A stretch of DNA of 64,000 bases from Collimonas pratensis (GTDB lineage: Bacteria; Pseudomonadota; Gammaproteobacteria; Burkholderiales; Burkholderiaceae_D): positions 1,116,001-1,180,000 of the forward strand of contig NZ_CP013234.1 of the NCBI RefSeq assembly GCF_001584185.1, written 5' to 3'. Under the pieces are notes generated by a model that worked only from the letters and a program-made list of their open reading frames with translations, was not told where the DNA came from and ran no database searches. The number at the start of each line of letters is the position of its first letter. The first letter of the stretch is position 1. Of this stretch, positions 55,587-64,000 are shown one piece after another. The position numbers and the translations under genes were made by a program.

Positions 55587-56783
55587 TTAAATTGCCAGTC
55601 CTGCCGCACTGGCAGACGCCCAGGCCCACTGAAAGTTGTAGCCGCCGAGCCAGCCGGTGACATCGATTGCTTCACCGACAAAATACAAGCCCGCTACCTG
55701 ATTGGACATCATGCTCTGCTGTGATAGTTCCCTGGTGTCGATGCCCCCCAGAGTAACTTCCGCCTTGCGATAGCCTTCGGAGCCGCTCGGCTGGATAATC
55801 CAGCGGTTGACGGCCTGTCCCAAGTCTCGCAGCAAGCGGTCGGGAATATCGGCGAGACGGCCTGCCGGGTCCAGCTTATTTGCTTCGATAATGCCTTGGG
55901 CCAGCCGGGTTGGCAGCCATTGCGCGAAGACGTTCCCAAGGTTTTTTTTAATCGAGGTTTTTCCTTCGATTAGTACTTCGGCAACGTCAACTTCCGGTAA
56001 AAGATTAAGCAGCAGCGGGGTGCCGCTTTTCCAGAAACTGGAAATCTGCAGAATCGCCGGGCCGGACAGGCCGCGATGCGTAAACAGCAAATCTTCCCTG
56101 AATTCGCCGCGGCTCTTTTTATCGCCGGTGACGACCTCGACTGGCAAGGCAATCCCGGCCAGAGGCAGAAACGGTTGCCAGGCGGCTGAATCGAAGGTCA
56201 GCGGCACCAGTCCGGGCTGCGTTTCGACCATGCGCAGGCCGAACTGACGGGCGATGCGATAGGCAAAGTCGGTGGCGCCGATCTTTGGGATAGACAAGCC
56301 GCCGGTAGCGATGACGACATTGCTGGCAAGTATCTCCCCCGCGCTGCTGTCGATCCGGAACAGCTCGCCGCTCTTGCCGATGCCGGCGACGCTGCAAGGC
56401 ATGCGCCAGCTGACATTGCCCAGGTCGCATTCGGCTTTGAGCATGGCGATGATTTGTTCCGACGAGTCATCGCAAAACAGTTGCCCCTTGTGCTTTTCGT
56501 GATAGCCAATCCGGTAGCGCTTCACCAGGCTGACAAAATCTTGCGGAGTATAGCGCGACAGGGCGCTTTTGCAAAAATGCGGATTCTGCGACAGGAAATT
56601 CTGCGGTCCGGCGTTGACATTGGTGAAATTGCAGCGGCCGCCGCCGGAAATGCGGATCTTTTCCGCCAGTTTGGCGGCGTGATCAATTACAACAACTGTT
56701 TTCCCACGCTGACCGGCGACCGCGGCGCACATCATGCCCGCAGCGCCGGCGCCAATGACGGCGACATCAAATTGTTTTTGCAT
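55587..56783 (-). CDS. BaiN/HI0933-family NAD(P)/FAD-dependent oxidoreductase
   Basis: A 398-residue flavoprotein: FAD fold at the start (VAVIGAGAAGMMCAAVAGQR), ISGGGRCNFTNVNAGPQNFL (the HI0933 signature), VVIATGGLSIPKIGATDFAY in the middle and GLYFVGEAIDVTGWLGGYNF at the end, which closes the FAD site. Members of this family are widespread but mostly of unknown substrate; the bile-acid enzyme BaiN gives the name. It stands alone between wzz and ybdK, with short gaps and the same direction. Confidence 0.92.
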   Translation of the reverse strand: MQKQFDVAVIGAGAAGMMCAAVAGQRGKTVVVIDHAAKLAEKIRISGGGRCNFTNVNAGPQNFLSQNPHFCKSALSRYTPQDFVSLVKRYRIGYHEKHKGQLFCDDSSEQIIAMLKAECDLGNVSWRMPCSVAGIGKSGELFRIDSSAGEILASNVVIATGGLSIPKIGATDFAYRIARQFGLRMVETQPGLVPLTFDSAAWQPFLPLAGIALPVEVVTGDKKSRGEFREDLLFTHRGLSGPAILQISSFWKSGTPLLLNLLPEVDVAEVLIEGKTSIKKNLGNVFAQWLPTRLAQGIIEANKLDPAGRLADIPDRLLRDLGQAVNRWIIQPSGSEGYRKAEVTLGGIDTRELSQQSMMSNQVAGLYFVGEAIDVTGWLGGYNFQWAWASASAAGLAI

Positions 56784-56831
56784 CGATCTTAATTAAGTAT
56801 TTATTATTATTTATTGGAGTTATTAGTAGTG

Positions 56832-58031
56832 TTATTGGTAGTACGGCGGCGGCTCCTGTCCCATCCACAGCTCAGACGACAAGCGCATCATGTCATTCAA
56901 CGAGCCGCGCTGGACAAATGTCTGGCGCAGCCAGCCGGCGTCGCTCAGTCGGCCTTCAGCCATATGGCGCAGGCGTTTCAGGGTCAGTTGTTCCGCTTCG
57001 TTCTGAGTATACCGCTGTAAGTCCTGCAGGTGGCCTAGAAGATGTTCGTAGATCGGCTGTTTGGAGGAGTCGGCGGGGTTGTTTCCGTGTATGGCGATAG
57101 AGCCGGTAAGGCCATAACGGCTGGCCTCGAAACGGTTGTATTGATACAACAGATAGAAATCGTTGGTGATCACGAACGGCCGTTCGGTCAGGATCCAGCG
57201 CGCCAGCAATTGTGCATAGCAACCCAGGTGCGCCGCATGTTCAATCGTCAGGGGCGTGTCGCACACGCGGATTTCAACCGTGCCGTACTCCGGCTTGGGG
57301 CGGATGTCCCAGTAAAAATCCTTCATGCTGCCGATGATGCCGATGCGCAGCAGTTCGTCGTAGTAAGTCTCGAAATCGGACCAGCGAGTCAGCGTCGGCG
57401 CCGTACCCGATAAAGGGAAGGCGCGCACCACATTGCTGCGCGAGGATTCGAACTGGGTGTCGGCGCCCTGGTAAAACGGCGAGGCAGCCGAGAGCGCAAT
57501 GAAATGCGGCACGAAGCGCGAAAACGCATGGGTCAGGTAGAGCGCATCATCGCCGTTGGGGACGCCGACATGGATGTGCTGGCCGAATACCGTGAATGTC
57601 TTGGCCAGGTAGCCGTATTTTTCGTGCAGGTGATGGAAACGCTCGCTTGGGGTAATCCGCTGTTCGTTCCAATGCTGGAATGGATGTGCGCCGCCGCCCG
57701 AGACGTCGATGTTGAGGTATTGCGCACCGCGGTTCAAGGCGGCGCGCAAACCTTTCAGTTCCTCGATCAGATGGTCGACCCGGGTATGGACATCGGAATT
57801 CAGCTCGATCATGCCTTGCGTCATTTCCAGCTTGATCTGCTTTTGCAGATCGCGCGGTTCGATCCAGGTCAGCAGGTCGACGGCGTCGCTGGCAAGATTG
57901 TAGTTGCGGCGATTCACCAATTGCAGCTCGAGTTCGATTCCCATCGTAAACGGGGCAGAGCTGGTGAAGGGCAAAATCTCGGCTGCAGTCTGTTCCGTGT
58001 TGACGGTGCCGCCTTGTGTGTTGTCGCTCAT
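56832..58031 (-). CDS. ybdK: YbdK-family carboxylate-amine ligase (GCS2)
   Basis: I take the ATG at 58031 (MSDNTQGGTVNTEQTAAEIL), with AAAGGGA just before, giving 399 residues. The glutamate-cysteine-ligase-2 fold is clear: FTMGIELELQLVNRRNYNLA, VHTRVDHLIEELKGLRAALN, FTVFGQHIHVGVPNGDDALY, GTVEIRVCDTPLTIEHAAHL. E. coli YbdK has weak gamma-glutamylcysteine synthetase activity; its physiological role is open. It starts 10 bases after the antiporter gene, so the two share an operon. Confidence 0.93.
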   Translation of the reverse strand: MSDNTQGGTVNTEQTAAEILPFTSSAPFTMGIELELQLVNRRNYNLASDAVDLLTWIEPRDLQKQIKLEMTQGMIELNSDVHTRVDHLIEELKGLRAALNRGAQYLNIDVSGGGAHPFQHWNEQRITPSERFHHLHEKYGYLAKTFTVFGQHIHVGVPNGDDALYLTHAFSRFVPHFIALSAASPFYQGADTQFESSRSNVVRAFPLSGTAPTLTRWSDFETYYDELLRIGIIGSMKDFYWDIRPKPEYGTVEIRVCDTPLTIEHAAHLGCYAQLLARWILTERPFVITNDFYLLYQYNRFEASRYGLTGSIAIHGNNPADSSKQPIYEHLLGHLQDLQRYTQNEAEQLTLKRLRHMAEGRLSDAGWLRQTFVQRGSLNDMMRLSSELWMGQEPPPYYQ

Positions 58032-58041
58032 GGGTTCCCTT

Positions 58042-59250
58042 TCATTCGCGTCCACTTTCACCTGATTTGATCAGGGCAAACTGGGTGGCGATCGGCCCCA
58101 GCAGCTCCAGGACGATCAAGCAGCCGGCCAGCAAGGGCAAGACGTCGGCGGTGGTGTTGGGGTAGAGGTAAGCCGTGGTTTGCATCAATCCCAGGCCGGC
58201 TTCGGTCATGGGCAGCGTGCCCAGCGTGATGAGTGCCGCCTGCTTCCATTTCATCTTGGCGAAATGCGCGAACGTGAATACGCCGCAAGCCATGGCGATA
58301 AAACGCGCGGCAATCAGCACGGCGACCGAGGCGCCCACCATCGACAGGTCGGACAGGCGGATCGAGGCGCCGATCGTGATGAACAGCATGACGATGAACA
58401 ATTCGTTGGCGACGCCGAACTCGAGTTCCATCAGATCGTACTGGTGATCCAGGTTCTTCGACATGATGGCGAAGATCAGCATGGTCAGCAGGATCGGCAG
58501 CTGCAGCGCGTGGGCGGCGCCGATCGCCAGCGTGATGACCGCGATCACCAGCACGAACTGGCGGCTCGGCTGGCGTCCCAGCAGGCGCGCCAGCGGAATC
58601 ATCAGGCGATAGGTCAGGTAGGCCAGCACCAGCGAGCCGAACAGCGAATACATGGTGTGCGCCAGCAAGGTGCTGAAAGGGGTTGCGCTTTCGTGCGCAA
58701 CCACGGGCAGCAAGGCGTAGGCCGCCAGCAAGGCCACAAAATTATTCAGTGCGGTCATGGCGGCCAGGCGGCGTGTCACCTGGCCCTCGGCCTTGAGCTC
58801 GCGCACTACCACCATCACTACCGCCGGCGCCGTGGCGATGGCCAGCACGCCGCCCAGCAAGGCCAGCACGCGCGAAGTGCCAAGCCAGATCAGGGCGCCG
58901 CTGACGAAAGTAAAGCACAGCACGGCGCTCAGCATGACGGTGGCCAGCAGCCATTTTTCGCGGCGCAGCCAGCCGATATCGACGTAGCGTCCAAGCTGAT
59001 AGATGACCAGCGCCATCGCCATGTCGGCAAAGATGTTGGCCAGCTTCAGGACGTCGCCGGACAGCAGGTCGAAGCCACCGACGCCGAGCAGGAAGCCGAC
59101 GATCAGGTAGCCGGTGATGCGCGGAAACCAGGGGTTTTTCGTGACGATGTGGCCGCCCACTAGCCCGAACAGCAGCAAGCTGCCGAACAGTAACAGCGCA
59201 TTCCATTGAATGGGCTGTGCTAGCGCAAAGGGCGGAAGAGTCCAATCCAT
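58042..59250 (-). CDS. Cation:proton antiporter (Kef/CPA2-type membrane domain)
   Basis: A 402-residue polytopic protein with about 12 hydrophobic helices, GYLIVGFLLGVGGFDLLSGD, ATAPAVVMVVVRELKAEGQ and MSKNLDHQYDLMELEFGVAN, which are typical of the Na+/H+ exchanger domain of CPA2 family proteins. It has no C-terminal TrkA-N nucleotide-binding domain, so it resembles a short KefB/NhaA-like exchanger. It probably moves K+ or Na+ against protons in the inner membrane. It precedes ybdK in the same direction. Confidence 0.85.
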   Translation of the reverse strand: MDWTLPPFALAQPIQWNALLLFGSLLLFGLVGGHIVTKNPWFPRITGYLIVGFLLGVGGFDLLSGDVLKLANIFADMAMALVIYQLGRYVDIGWLRREKWLLATVMLSAVLCFTFVSGALIWLGTSRVLALLGGVLAIATAPAVVMVVVRELKAEGQVTRRLAAMTALNNFVALLAAYALLPVVAHESATPFSTLLAHTMYSLFGSLVLAYLTYRLMIPLARLLGRQPSRQFVLVIAVITLAIGAAHALQLPILLTMLIFAIMSKNLDHQYDLMELEFGVANELFIVMLFITIGASIRLSDLSMVGASVAVLIAARFIAMACGVFTFAHFAKMKWKQAALITLGTLPMTEAGLGLMQTTAYLYPNTTADVLPLLAGCLIVLELLGPIATQFALIKSGESGRE

Positions 59251-59532
59251 GGATCCTCCAGAAAGTTAGTCTTGCAGCGGCTATGCCATGCTGGACAAGA
59301 TGCCGTATGGCCAGATGAATGAGGTTTGTTGAAATGCATGCCTTACGTCTTGTTAAGCGCACTCTCCTTGTCTTGATTATATTGGCGTTGCGCTATCTCA
59401 TTTGCTTAAGGTATTGCCTAAGTAGATCTTATCCTGATCATGCTCGATGGCAATGTTCATGTCGACTGCCAGATAGTACATGCATCTGCCAGGCTCTCAC
59501 GACTCAGTGTGGTTTGTTCTTCTTCATAAAAA
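59251..59532. other. Intergenic stretch before ybiB end
   Basis: This 282-base gap separates two minus-strand genes. It contains T/C-rich sequence on the plus strand at 59340-59420, with no gene and no clear terminator. The promoter of the antiporter operon must be here near 59250-59330. Confidence 0.35.
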
Positions 59533-60585
59533 TTAGTTCCCTTGGGAAATGGAGCCAGTTGCGCCGGGTGTTTTTCCCTTGCTGTCGACGGCAGCCCAAT
59601 CGTGCCGGAGATATAAGTTGCGGCAAGCCATCAGGCATTGTTCGACCTGTGCGGCAATCGGCTTGGGAATCAGTTCAGGTTCCCGCAATGCCCGCTGTAT
59701 CCAGCTGGCGGTGCTGAGCGCATCGCGTTGTTCGGGGAGCGCAGGAATGTCATTGGCGATTTCTTGCTTCTCCACTAGTGTGGTCTGTGTCGCGGCATGA
59801 AACCAGTCGATTTTTTGCGCTTTCCTGGCGTTTGCTACCGTTTCGCCTTCCGTGCCGCGCATCAAGAACACGTCTCCTCGCTGCGCCGCTGCAGTTGTCA
59901 TGAAATACGAGGTGAGCATGGTCAGGTATTCCGGATGGGTATATGAGCTGAGGCGCAGGGCCGGAACCACGAACGGCTGCATGATCTTGACCAGCGTGTG
60001 GGTTGAGTTGCGGACCCCCAGGATCCTGCGCATGGCCAGCAGGCGCGCCATTTTCGGCGCCAGCGCATCAATCGGCATGAAGGCCGGCAAGCCTTGTTCA
60101 AAACGTGCTTGGACCTGGTCTATGCTGAGGCAAAGCAATTGCCCCAGCGCCTGGAAAATTTCCGCACTGGTGACGCGGCCTGGATCGGTCAGCACACCGT
60201 GCATCAGCACCGGTACGCCTTCCCGCGCTAACAGCAACGCCAGCAAGGGTGTCAGGTTGGCCATGTGACGCGCGCCGTTGTAACTCGGGATGACCACCGG
60301 TGCGTAAGGCCGCGCTGCGGCGGACCATTCTGGCAGTGTGATCTGCGTAAACGAGGCCTCGGCAGCATCCAGGAAGCCGGCGATTTCGTCTACCGATTCC
60401 CCTTTGATGCGCATTGCCAGCAGGATGCCGCCCAGTTCCAGGTCGGACACGCGGCCGTCCAGCATGGCAGCGTACAGGTCGTGCGCATCACTGCGCGCCA
60501 GGCTGCGGGCGCCATCCTTGCCGCGGCCGATTTCCTTGATGAAGCGTGCGGCAGCGAATGGTTCGGCTAAAGGAATATTTGTCAT
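59533..60585 (-). CDS. ybiB: YbiB/TrpD2-family DNA-binding glycosyltransferase-fold protein
   Basis: From ATG 60585 (MTNIPLAEPFAAARFIKEIG) a 350-residue protein similar to anthranilate phosphoribosyltransferase: ELGGILLAMRIKGESVDEIA, VVIPSYNGARHMANLTPLLA, GVPVLMHGVLTDPGRVTSAE and LAPKMARLLAMRRILGVRNS. YbiB proteins (TrpD2) lack anthranilate-binding residues and bind nucleic acid instead; some are linked to the SOS response. The longer frame reaching back to 60741 has no family similarity. It lies divergently from the sigma-factor gene. Confidence 0.88.
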   Translation of the reverse strand: MTNIPLAEPFAAARFIKEIGRGKDGARSLARSDAHDLYAAMLDGRVSDLELGGILLAMRIKGESVDEIAGFLDAAEASFTQITLPEWSAAARPYAPVVIPSYNGARHMANLTPLLALLLAREGVPVLMHGVLTDPGRVTSAEIFQALGQLLCLSIDQVQARFEQGLPAFMPIDALAPKMARLLAMRRILGVRNSTHTLVKIMQPFVVPALRLSSYTHPEYLTMLTSYFMTTAAAQRGDVFLMRGTEGETVANARKAQKIDWFHAATQTTLVEKQEIANDIPALPEQRDALSTASWIQRALREPELIPKPIAAQVEQCLMACRNLYLRHDWAAVDSKGKTPGATGSISQGN

Positions 60586-60769
60586 GGATAGGAAGCTGAT
60601 GTGATGTACCCGCTTTGATCCGGGCGAGAATATTTGCAAGGATTTTACTTTACCCGCCGGAGCACCGGCCCATCGGGTAGAATCGTCGCTCAAAACGGTT
60701 CTTTGTCTGTGGCAGAGCAGGGCCCTGTGCACTGCTCGCATGTATGTAGTATCTCTTATCCGGGTTTAT

Positions 60770-61336
60770 ATGGCACTCGATCCTCGCCAGCTTGAAATAT
60801 TGCGGCCGCAGCTGGTACGCTTTGCTGCGCTGCAGCTGCGCAATGACGCCTTGGCCGAAGATGCTGTGTCGGAAACGATACTGGCGGTGCTTGAGCATCC
60901 CGACCGTTTCCAGGAACAGTCTTCGTTCAAGACCTACGTCATCGGCATCCTCAAGCACAAATTGCTGGACCAGCTGCGGCGCGGCAAGCGCGAAGTGCAG
61001 CTGAGCAGCGACGAAGACGGCGACCGCAGCGACGCTGACATGATGGACGCCTTGTTCACGCCCGCCGGGCATGCGATGGAAGCAGCGCCTAGTTGGGGCA
61101 ATCCGGACGAGACCCTGGAGCGCAAGGAGTTTTTCGATATTTTGCAGTTATGCATAGACAAGCTGCCCGCCAAGACCGGACGCATTTTCATGATGCGGGA
61201 GTGGCTGGAGCTGGATACTGATGCCATCTGCAAGGAACTCGACATTACCGCCGCCAATGCCTGGGTGCTGCTGCATCGGGCGCGCACCCGGCTCAAGGAG
61301 TGCTTGCAGATGACCTGGTTCGGCGCCCAGGCCTGA
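60770..61336 (+). CDS. Sigma-70 family (ECF-like) RNA polymerase sigma factor
   Basis: From ATG 60770 a 188-residue sigma factor: region 2 (LQLRNDALAEDAVSETILAV, HPDRFQEQSSFKTYVIGILK, HKLLDQLRRGKRE) and region 4 (LCIDKLPAKTGRIFMMREWL, ELDTDAICKELDITAANAWV, LLHRARTRLKECL). Regions 1 and 3 are absent, so it belongs to the small ECF-type sigma factors. A zinc-containing protein encoded 113 bases downstream in the same direction is the likely anti-sigma partner. The target promoter is unknown. Confidence 0.88.
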   Translation: MALDPRQLEILRPQLVRFAALQLRNDALAEDAVSETILAVLEHPDRFQEQSSFKTYVIGILKHKLLDQLRRGKREVQLSSDEDGDRSDADMMDALFTPAGHAMEAAPSWGNPDETLERKEFFDILQLCIDKLPAKTGRIFMMREWLELDTDAICKELDITAANAWVLLHRARTRLKECLQMTWFGAQA

Positions 61337-61449
61337 ATCGCGAGCTTCTTGCTACATTCGAGAGAGCATCCATATTAATTGTAAGCATTTGAAACATGGC
61401 GCGACCAATCCCTGTTGATGCACGCTAGCCCAGCCTTTAATTTACCTTT

Positions 61450-61641
61450 ATGCCCTATAAACGCCTGATTCCCCATTGCCGCGATACCCAGCAGCTGCTG
61501 TCCCAGGCGCAGGATAGCAATCTGTCGCCGCTGACCCGGGCGCGGGTGCGCGTGCATTTGTGGACCTGCACTGCCTGTACCCGCTTTTCGCAGCAGCTTG
61601 TTTTCATACGGAAAGCGATGCAGCGGCTTGGCAAGGATTAA
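61450..61641 (+). CDS. Small zinc-finger (zf-HC2) anti-sigma-like protein
   Basis: A 63-residue protein with HCRDTQQLLSQAQDSNLSPL and RVHLWTCTACTRFSQQLVFI: the histidine and cysteines (H..C, then CTAC) match the HC2 zinc site of anti-sigma factors. There is no membrane segment. It sits after the sigma gene as the usual partner, although the family is normally fused to a membrane domain; here it must act in the cytoplasm. It is likely to hold its sigma factor in response to redox state or zinc. Confidence 0.8.
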   Translation: MPYKRLIPHCRDTQQLLSQAQDSNLSPLTRARVRVHLWTCTACTRFSQQLVFIRKAMQRLGKD

Positions 61642-61742
61642 TCTTGCCAGCCTAGCAGCCGATCTTCTCAGCCCGACACGACACTAGGGTAGCGGCCACC
61701 CTTTCCTTTACAATGCTGCATTGCATACAAACTGTCCCATCC

Positions 61743-62768
61743 ATGATTGTTCTTGGCGTTGAATCTTCCTGTGACGAAACCGGCCTTGCGCTCTATGACA
61801 CAGAGCGCGGCCTGCTGGCGCACGCCTTGTATTCGCAAGTCGCGATGCATGAACAGTATGGCGGCGTGGTGCCGGAACTGGCTTCGCGCGACCATATCCG
61901 GCGCGCTATCCCGCTGTTGCAGCAGGTACTTGGCGAAAGCGGCGTCGAGCGTCACGACATCGACGCCATTGCCTATACCCAGGGCCCTGGCCTGGCAGGC
62001 GCGCTGCTGGTAGGTGCATCGATTGCCTGCGGCCTTGGCCTGGCGCTGGACAAGCCGATGCTGGGCGTGCACCACCTGGAAGGCCATCTGCTGTCGCCGC
62101 TGCTGGCCAGCGATCCACCCAGCTTTCCTTTCGTCGCCTTGCTGGTCTCGGGCGGCCATACCCAGCTGATGCGGGTCGACGGCGTCGGCCAGTACGCCTT
62201 GCTGGGCGAAACCCTGGACGATGCCGCCGGCGAAGCGTTCGACAAGTCGGCAAAACTGCTCGGCCTCGGCTATCCAGGCGGCCCGGCGATTTCACGCCTG
62301 GCCGAGTTTGGCGACCCATCTGCCTATCAACTGCCGCGGCCGATGCTGCACTCGAAAAACCTGGATTTCAGTTTCTCCGGCCTCAAGACCGCGGTGCTGA
62401 CGCTGGTCAAGAAACATCCGGCGAATATTTGCGAGCAAGACAAAGCCAACATCGCGCGCGGCTTTGTCGATGCGTTGGTGGACGTATTGCTGGCGAAATG
62501 CCTGGCGGCATTGAAGCAGACCGGCCTCAAGCGCCTGGTGATCGCCGGCGGTGTGGGCGCTAACCTACAGCTGCGCGCAGCGTTGAACGCCGCTGCGGAA
62601 AAGCGACGCTTCCGGGTGTATTACCCTGAACTGGAATTCTGTACGGATAACGGCGCGATGATTGCCTTTGCCGGCGCCATGCGTTTGCAGATCAAGCCGG
62701 AAGCGGCACAGCGCAACTATGCCTTCAATGTGCGGCCGCGCTGGCCATTGAATGAACTTGGCATCTGA
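61743..62768 (+). CDS. tsaD: tRNA N6-adenosine threonylcarbamoyltransferase TsaD
   Basis: From ATG 61743 ([20 protein letters not shown]) a 341-residue Tsa[21 protein letters not shown], the metal-ligand pair in [48 protein letters not shown] and [16 protein letters not shown] with the nucleotide/iron-binding aspartate. With TsaB, TsaC and TsaE it makes t6A37 in tRNAs reading ANN codons. It is essential in most bacteria. The start ten codons later than the longest frame matches the family. Confidence 0.97.
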   Translation: MIVLGVESSCDETGLALYDTERGLLAHALYSQVAMHEQYGGVVPELASRDHIRRAIPLLQQVLGESGVERHDIDAIAYTQGPGLAGALLVGASIACGLGLALDKPMLGVHHLEGHLLSPLLASDPPSFPFVALLVSGGHTQLMRVDGVGQYALLGETLDDAAGEAFDKSAKLLGLGYPGGPAISRLAEFGDPSAYQLPRPMLHSKNLDFSFSGLKTAVLTLVKKHPANICEQDKANIARGFVDALVDVLLAKCLAALKQTGLKRLVIAGGVGANLQLRAALNAAAEKRRFRVYYPELEFCTDNGAMIAFAGAMRLQIKPEAAQRNYAFNVRPRWPLNELGI

Positions 62769-62771
62769 GTC

Positions 62772-62799
62772 TTAGCAAAATCCCAGCTAGGCGTATAAT
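62772..62799 (+). promoter_or_regulatory. Promoter upstream of the helicase gene
   Basis: TTAGCA (62772-62777) and TATAAT (62794-62799) are separated by 16 bases. They lie 13 bases after the tsaD stop and about 215 bases before the helicase start, leaving a long leader. Confidence 0.6.
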
Positions 62800-62839
62800 G
62801 CGCGACTGTGGTACAAAACATGCCAGGGAGGATGCTTAA

Positions 62840-62908
62840 ATGACAACCTGGTTTGTGGCGCTGTTGAAAGCGCTGCCGCAATCATTTGGCTCATCTTCCA
62901 TGAGCTGA
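62840..62908 (+). CDS. Possible 22-residue leader peptide ahead of the helicase
   Basis: ATG 62840 follows GGGAGGATGCTTAA and opens a frame of 22 codons ending TGA at 62906-62908 (MTTWFVALLKALPQSFGSSS...). It lies in the 5' leader of the RhlE-type helicase transcript, downstream of the TATAAT. It may be a leader peptide that adjusts helicase expression or an accidental frame. Confidence 0.3.
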   Translation: MTTWFVALLKALPQSFGSSSMS

Positions 62909-63022
62909 CACGAAATTCACGAATTCAATTGAAAGCATTAGTGCCTTTTTACGGATACAGAACCCAACCGGCCTCTGGATTCGTTGTTTGAGTGCAACTT
63001 GCACCGAAGGCCGCCAACTACC

Positions 63023-64000
63023 ATGTCAGACATACAGTCCGAGATTCAAGCTGAAGCAGCAGTGCCAACCACGCCCTCCGTCCGTTTTGCCGACTTCGGG
63101 CTGTCTCCAGATATCTTGCGCGCGCTGAGCGATCAAGGGTATGTGCATCCGACGCCGATCCAGGCCGAAGCCATTCCTATCGTGCTGCAAGGGCGCGACG
63201 TCATGGGTGCGGCGCAAACGGGGACCGGCAAGACCGCTGGTTTTTCCCTGCCGATCATCCAGTTGCTGCTAGCGCACGCCAACACCAGCGCCTCGCCGGC
63301 GCGGCATCCGGTCAGGGCGCTGATCCTGACGCCGACGCGTGAACTGGCGGATCAGGTCGCGGACAACGTCAAGGCGTATTGCCGTCACACTCCCTTGCGC
63401 TCGACAGTGGTGTTTGGCGGCGTCGATATCGCACCGCAAACCGCAGCCTTGCGTTCCGGCATCGAGATCGTGATTGCTACGCCGGGCCGCCTGCTGGACC
63501 ACGTCCAGCAAAAGACCGTGAACCTGTCGCAGACGCAGATCCTGGTGATGGACGAAGCCGACCGCATGCTGGACATGGGTTTCCTGCCGGACCTGCAGCG
63601 CATCATCAACCTGCTGCCGAAAGAGCGCCAGAACCTGATGTTCTCGGCCACTTTCTCCGGCGAAATCAAGAAACTGGCAGGGACTTTCCTCAAGAATCCG
63701 GTCACCATCGAAGTCGCGCGCAGCAACGCCACCGCCGACAACGTCACGCAAACCATGTACCGGGTTGACGAGCAGACCAAGGCCCAGGCGGTGTCGTTCA
63801 TCATCAGTGAACGCAAGCTGAAGCAGGTAATCGTCTTTTCCAACACCAAGATCGGCGCCTCGAAACTGGCGCGTCATCTGGAAAACGAAGGCGTCAAGGC
63901 GTCCGCGATCCATGGAGACAAGACGCAGAATGAGCGCATGGCGGCATTGGAAGCGTTCAAGCAAGGCGAGATCGAAGTGCTGGTGGCGACCGACGTCGCG
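63023..64000 (+). CDS. DEAD-box RNA helicase, RhlE-type (3' end outside window)
   Basis: From ATG 63023 the frame is open to the window end (326 codons). It shows the family order: F-x-x-x-G aromatic (RFADFGLSPDILRAL), Q motif (HPTPIQAEAIPIVLQ), Walker A in GAAQTGTGKTAGFSLP, LTPTRELADQ, ATPGRLLD, the DEAD box in LVMDEADRMLDMGF, SAT in LMFSATFSGE, and part of the second RecA domain (VIVFSNTKIGASKLARHLEN, HGDKTQNERM, VLVATDVA). It unwinds short RNA duplexes, for example in ribosome assembly and RNA decay. RhlE is the best name; the C-terminal tail that would settle this is outside. Confidence 0.9.
   Translation, partial: MSDIQSEIQAEAAVPTTPSVRFADFGLSPDILRALSDQGYVHPTPIQAEAIPIVLQGRDVMGAAQTGTGKTAGFSLPIIQLLLAHANTSASPARHPVRALILTPTRELADQVADNVKAYCRHTPLRSTVVFGGVDIAPQTAALRSGIEIVIATPGRLLDHVQQKTVNLSQTQILVMDEADRMLDMGFLPDLQRIINLLPKERQNLMFSATFSGEIKKLAGTFLKNPVTIEVARSNATADNVTQTMYRVDEQTKAQAVSFIISERKLKQVIVFSNTKIGASKLARHLENEGVKASAIHGDKTQNERMAALEAFKQGEIEVLVATDVA

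Noticed and set aside
58180..59163. Long 327-codon plus-strand frame rich in Gln, His and Arg
   Set aside because: It lies fully opposite the antiporter gene; the composition is that of antisense GC-rich membrane-protein sequence.

Overview
The window looks like the chromosome of a Burkholderiales beta-proteobacterium, most likely Oxalobacteraceae (Collimonas-like). I base this on the rpsU-yqeY-dnaG-rpoD macromolecular-synthesis block with a long acidic RpoD, the YbdK, TrpD2/YbiB, TsaD and RhlE-type helicase genes, and the protein style and moderately high GC of the core genes. The genus is inference; only the proteobacterial core gene order is directly visible.

Layout. 1-5 kb: tail of a TonB-dependent receptor, a frameshifted lipoprotein metalloprotease with IPT/TIG domains, and a decayed Wzz-like gene. 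5-12 kb: a scarred accessory stretch with an IS21 istA stump fused to a TetR body, a headless exonuclease-like gene, a HAD hydrolase, LysR next to a twice-frameshifted Old Yellow Enzyme (OYE) gene plus a SnoaL-like protein, and a headless LysR beside an IS1182-type stump. 12-20 kb: an orphan type VI secretion (T6SS) island, hcp-vgrG-DUF4123 adaptor-VasX-like pore effector-DUF6708 immunity candidate-PAAR, ending in a broken zinc-ribbon repeat gene and a 292-bp fragment of a CDI-type toxin/immunity module. 21-26 kb: a LacI regulator and a MocDEF-like three-component oxygenase (desaturase-fold hydroxylase, Rieske ferredoxin, reductase) with a TIM-barrel isomerase. 26-38 kb: a LysR-controlled gamma-glutamyl / 5-oxoproline region with lipoprotein gamma-glutamyltransferase, a VOC protein, an amino-acid binding protein, and a tight operon of biotin carboxylase, PxpB, PxpC, PxpA, a biotin carrier, an MFS transporter and a RidA-like protein. 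38-44 kb: LysR, two OYE-family reductases, two NTF2-like paralogues and a secreted alpha/beta hydrolase. 44-48 kb: a 5'-truncated CdiA-type toxin with its immunity gene, then small accessory genes. 48.7 kb onward is conserved core: tRNA(CAU), rpoD, dnaG, yqeY, rpsU, wzz, BaiN-like flavoprotein, ybdK, a cation/proton antiporter, ybiB, a sigma factor with a zinc anti-sigma-like protein, tsaD and the start of a DEAD-box helicase.

How the genes work together. Two interbacterial-competition modules (T6SS effector island; CDI-type toxin/immunity) share a near-identical 292/293-bp sequence and bracket about 23.6 kb of catabolic genes. The most interesting metabolic set is the Pxp operon. PxpB and PxpC are homologues of the carboxyltransferase part of urea carboxylase, and here they are encoded with a dedicated biotin carboxylase and biotin carrier, so every piece of a split urea-carboxylase-like machine is present next to a gamma-glutamyltransferase. 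Several genes carry what look like single-base frame breaks, so either the region is decaying or the assembly has small indel errors; each case is flagged.
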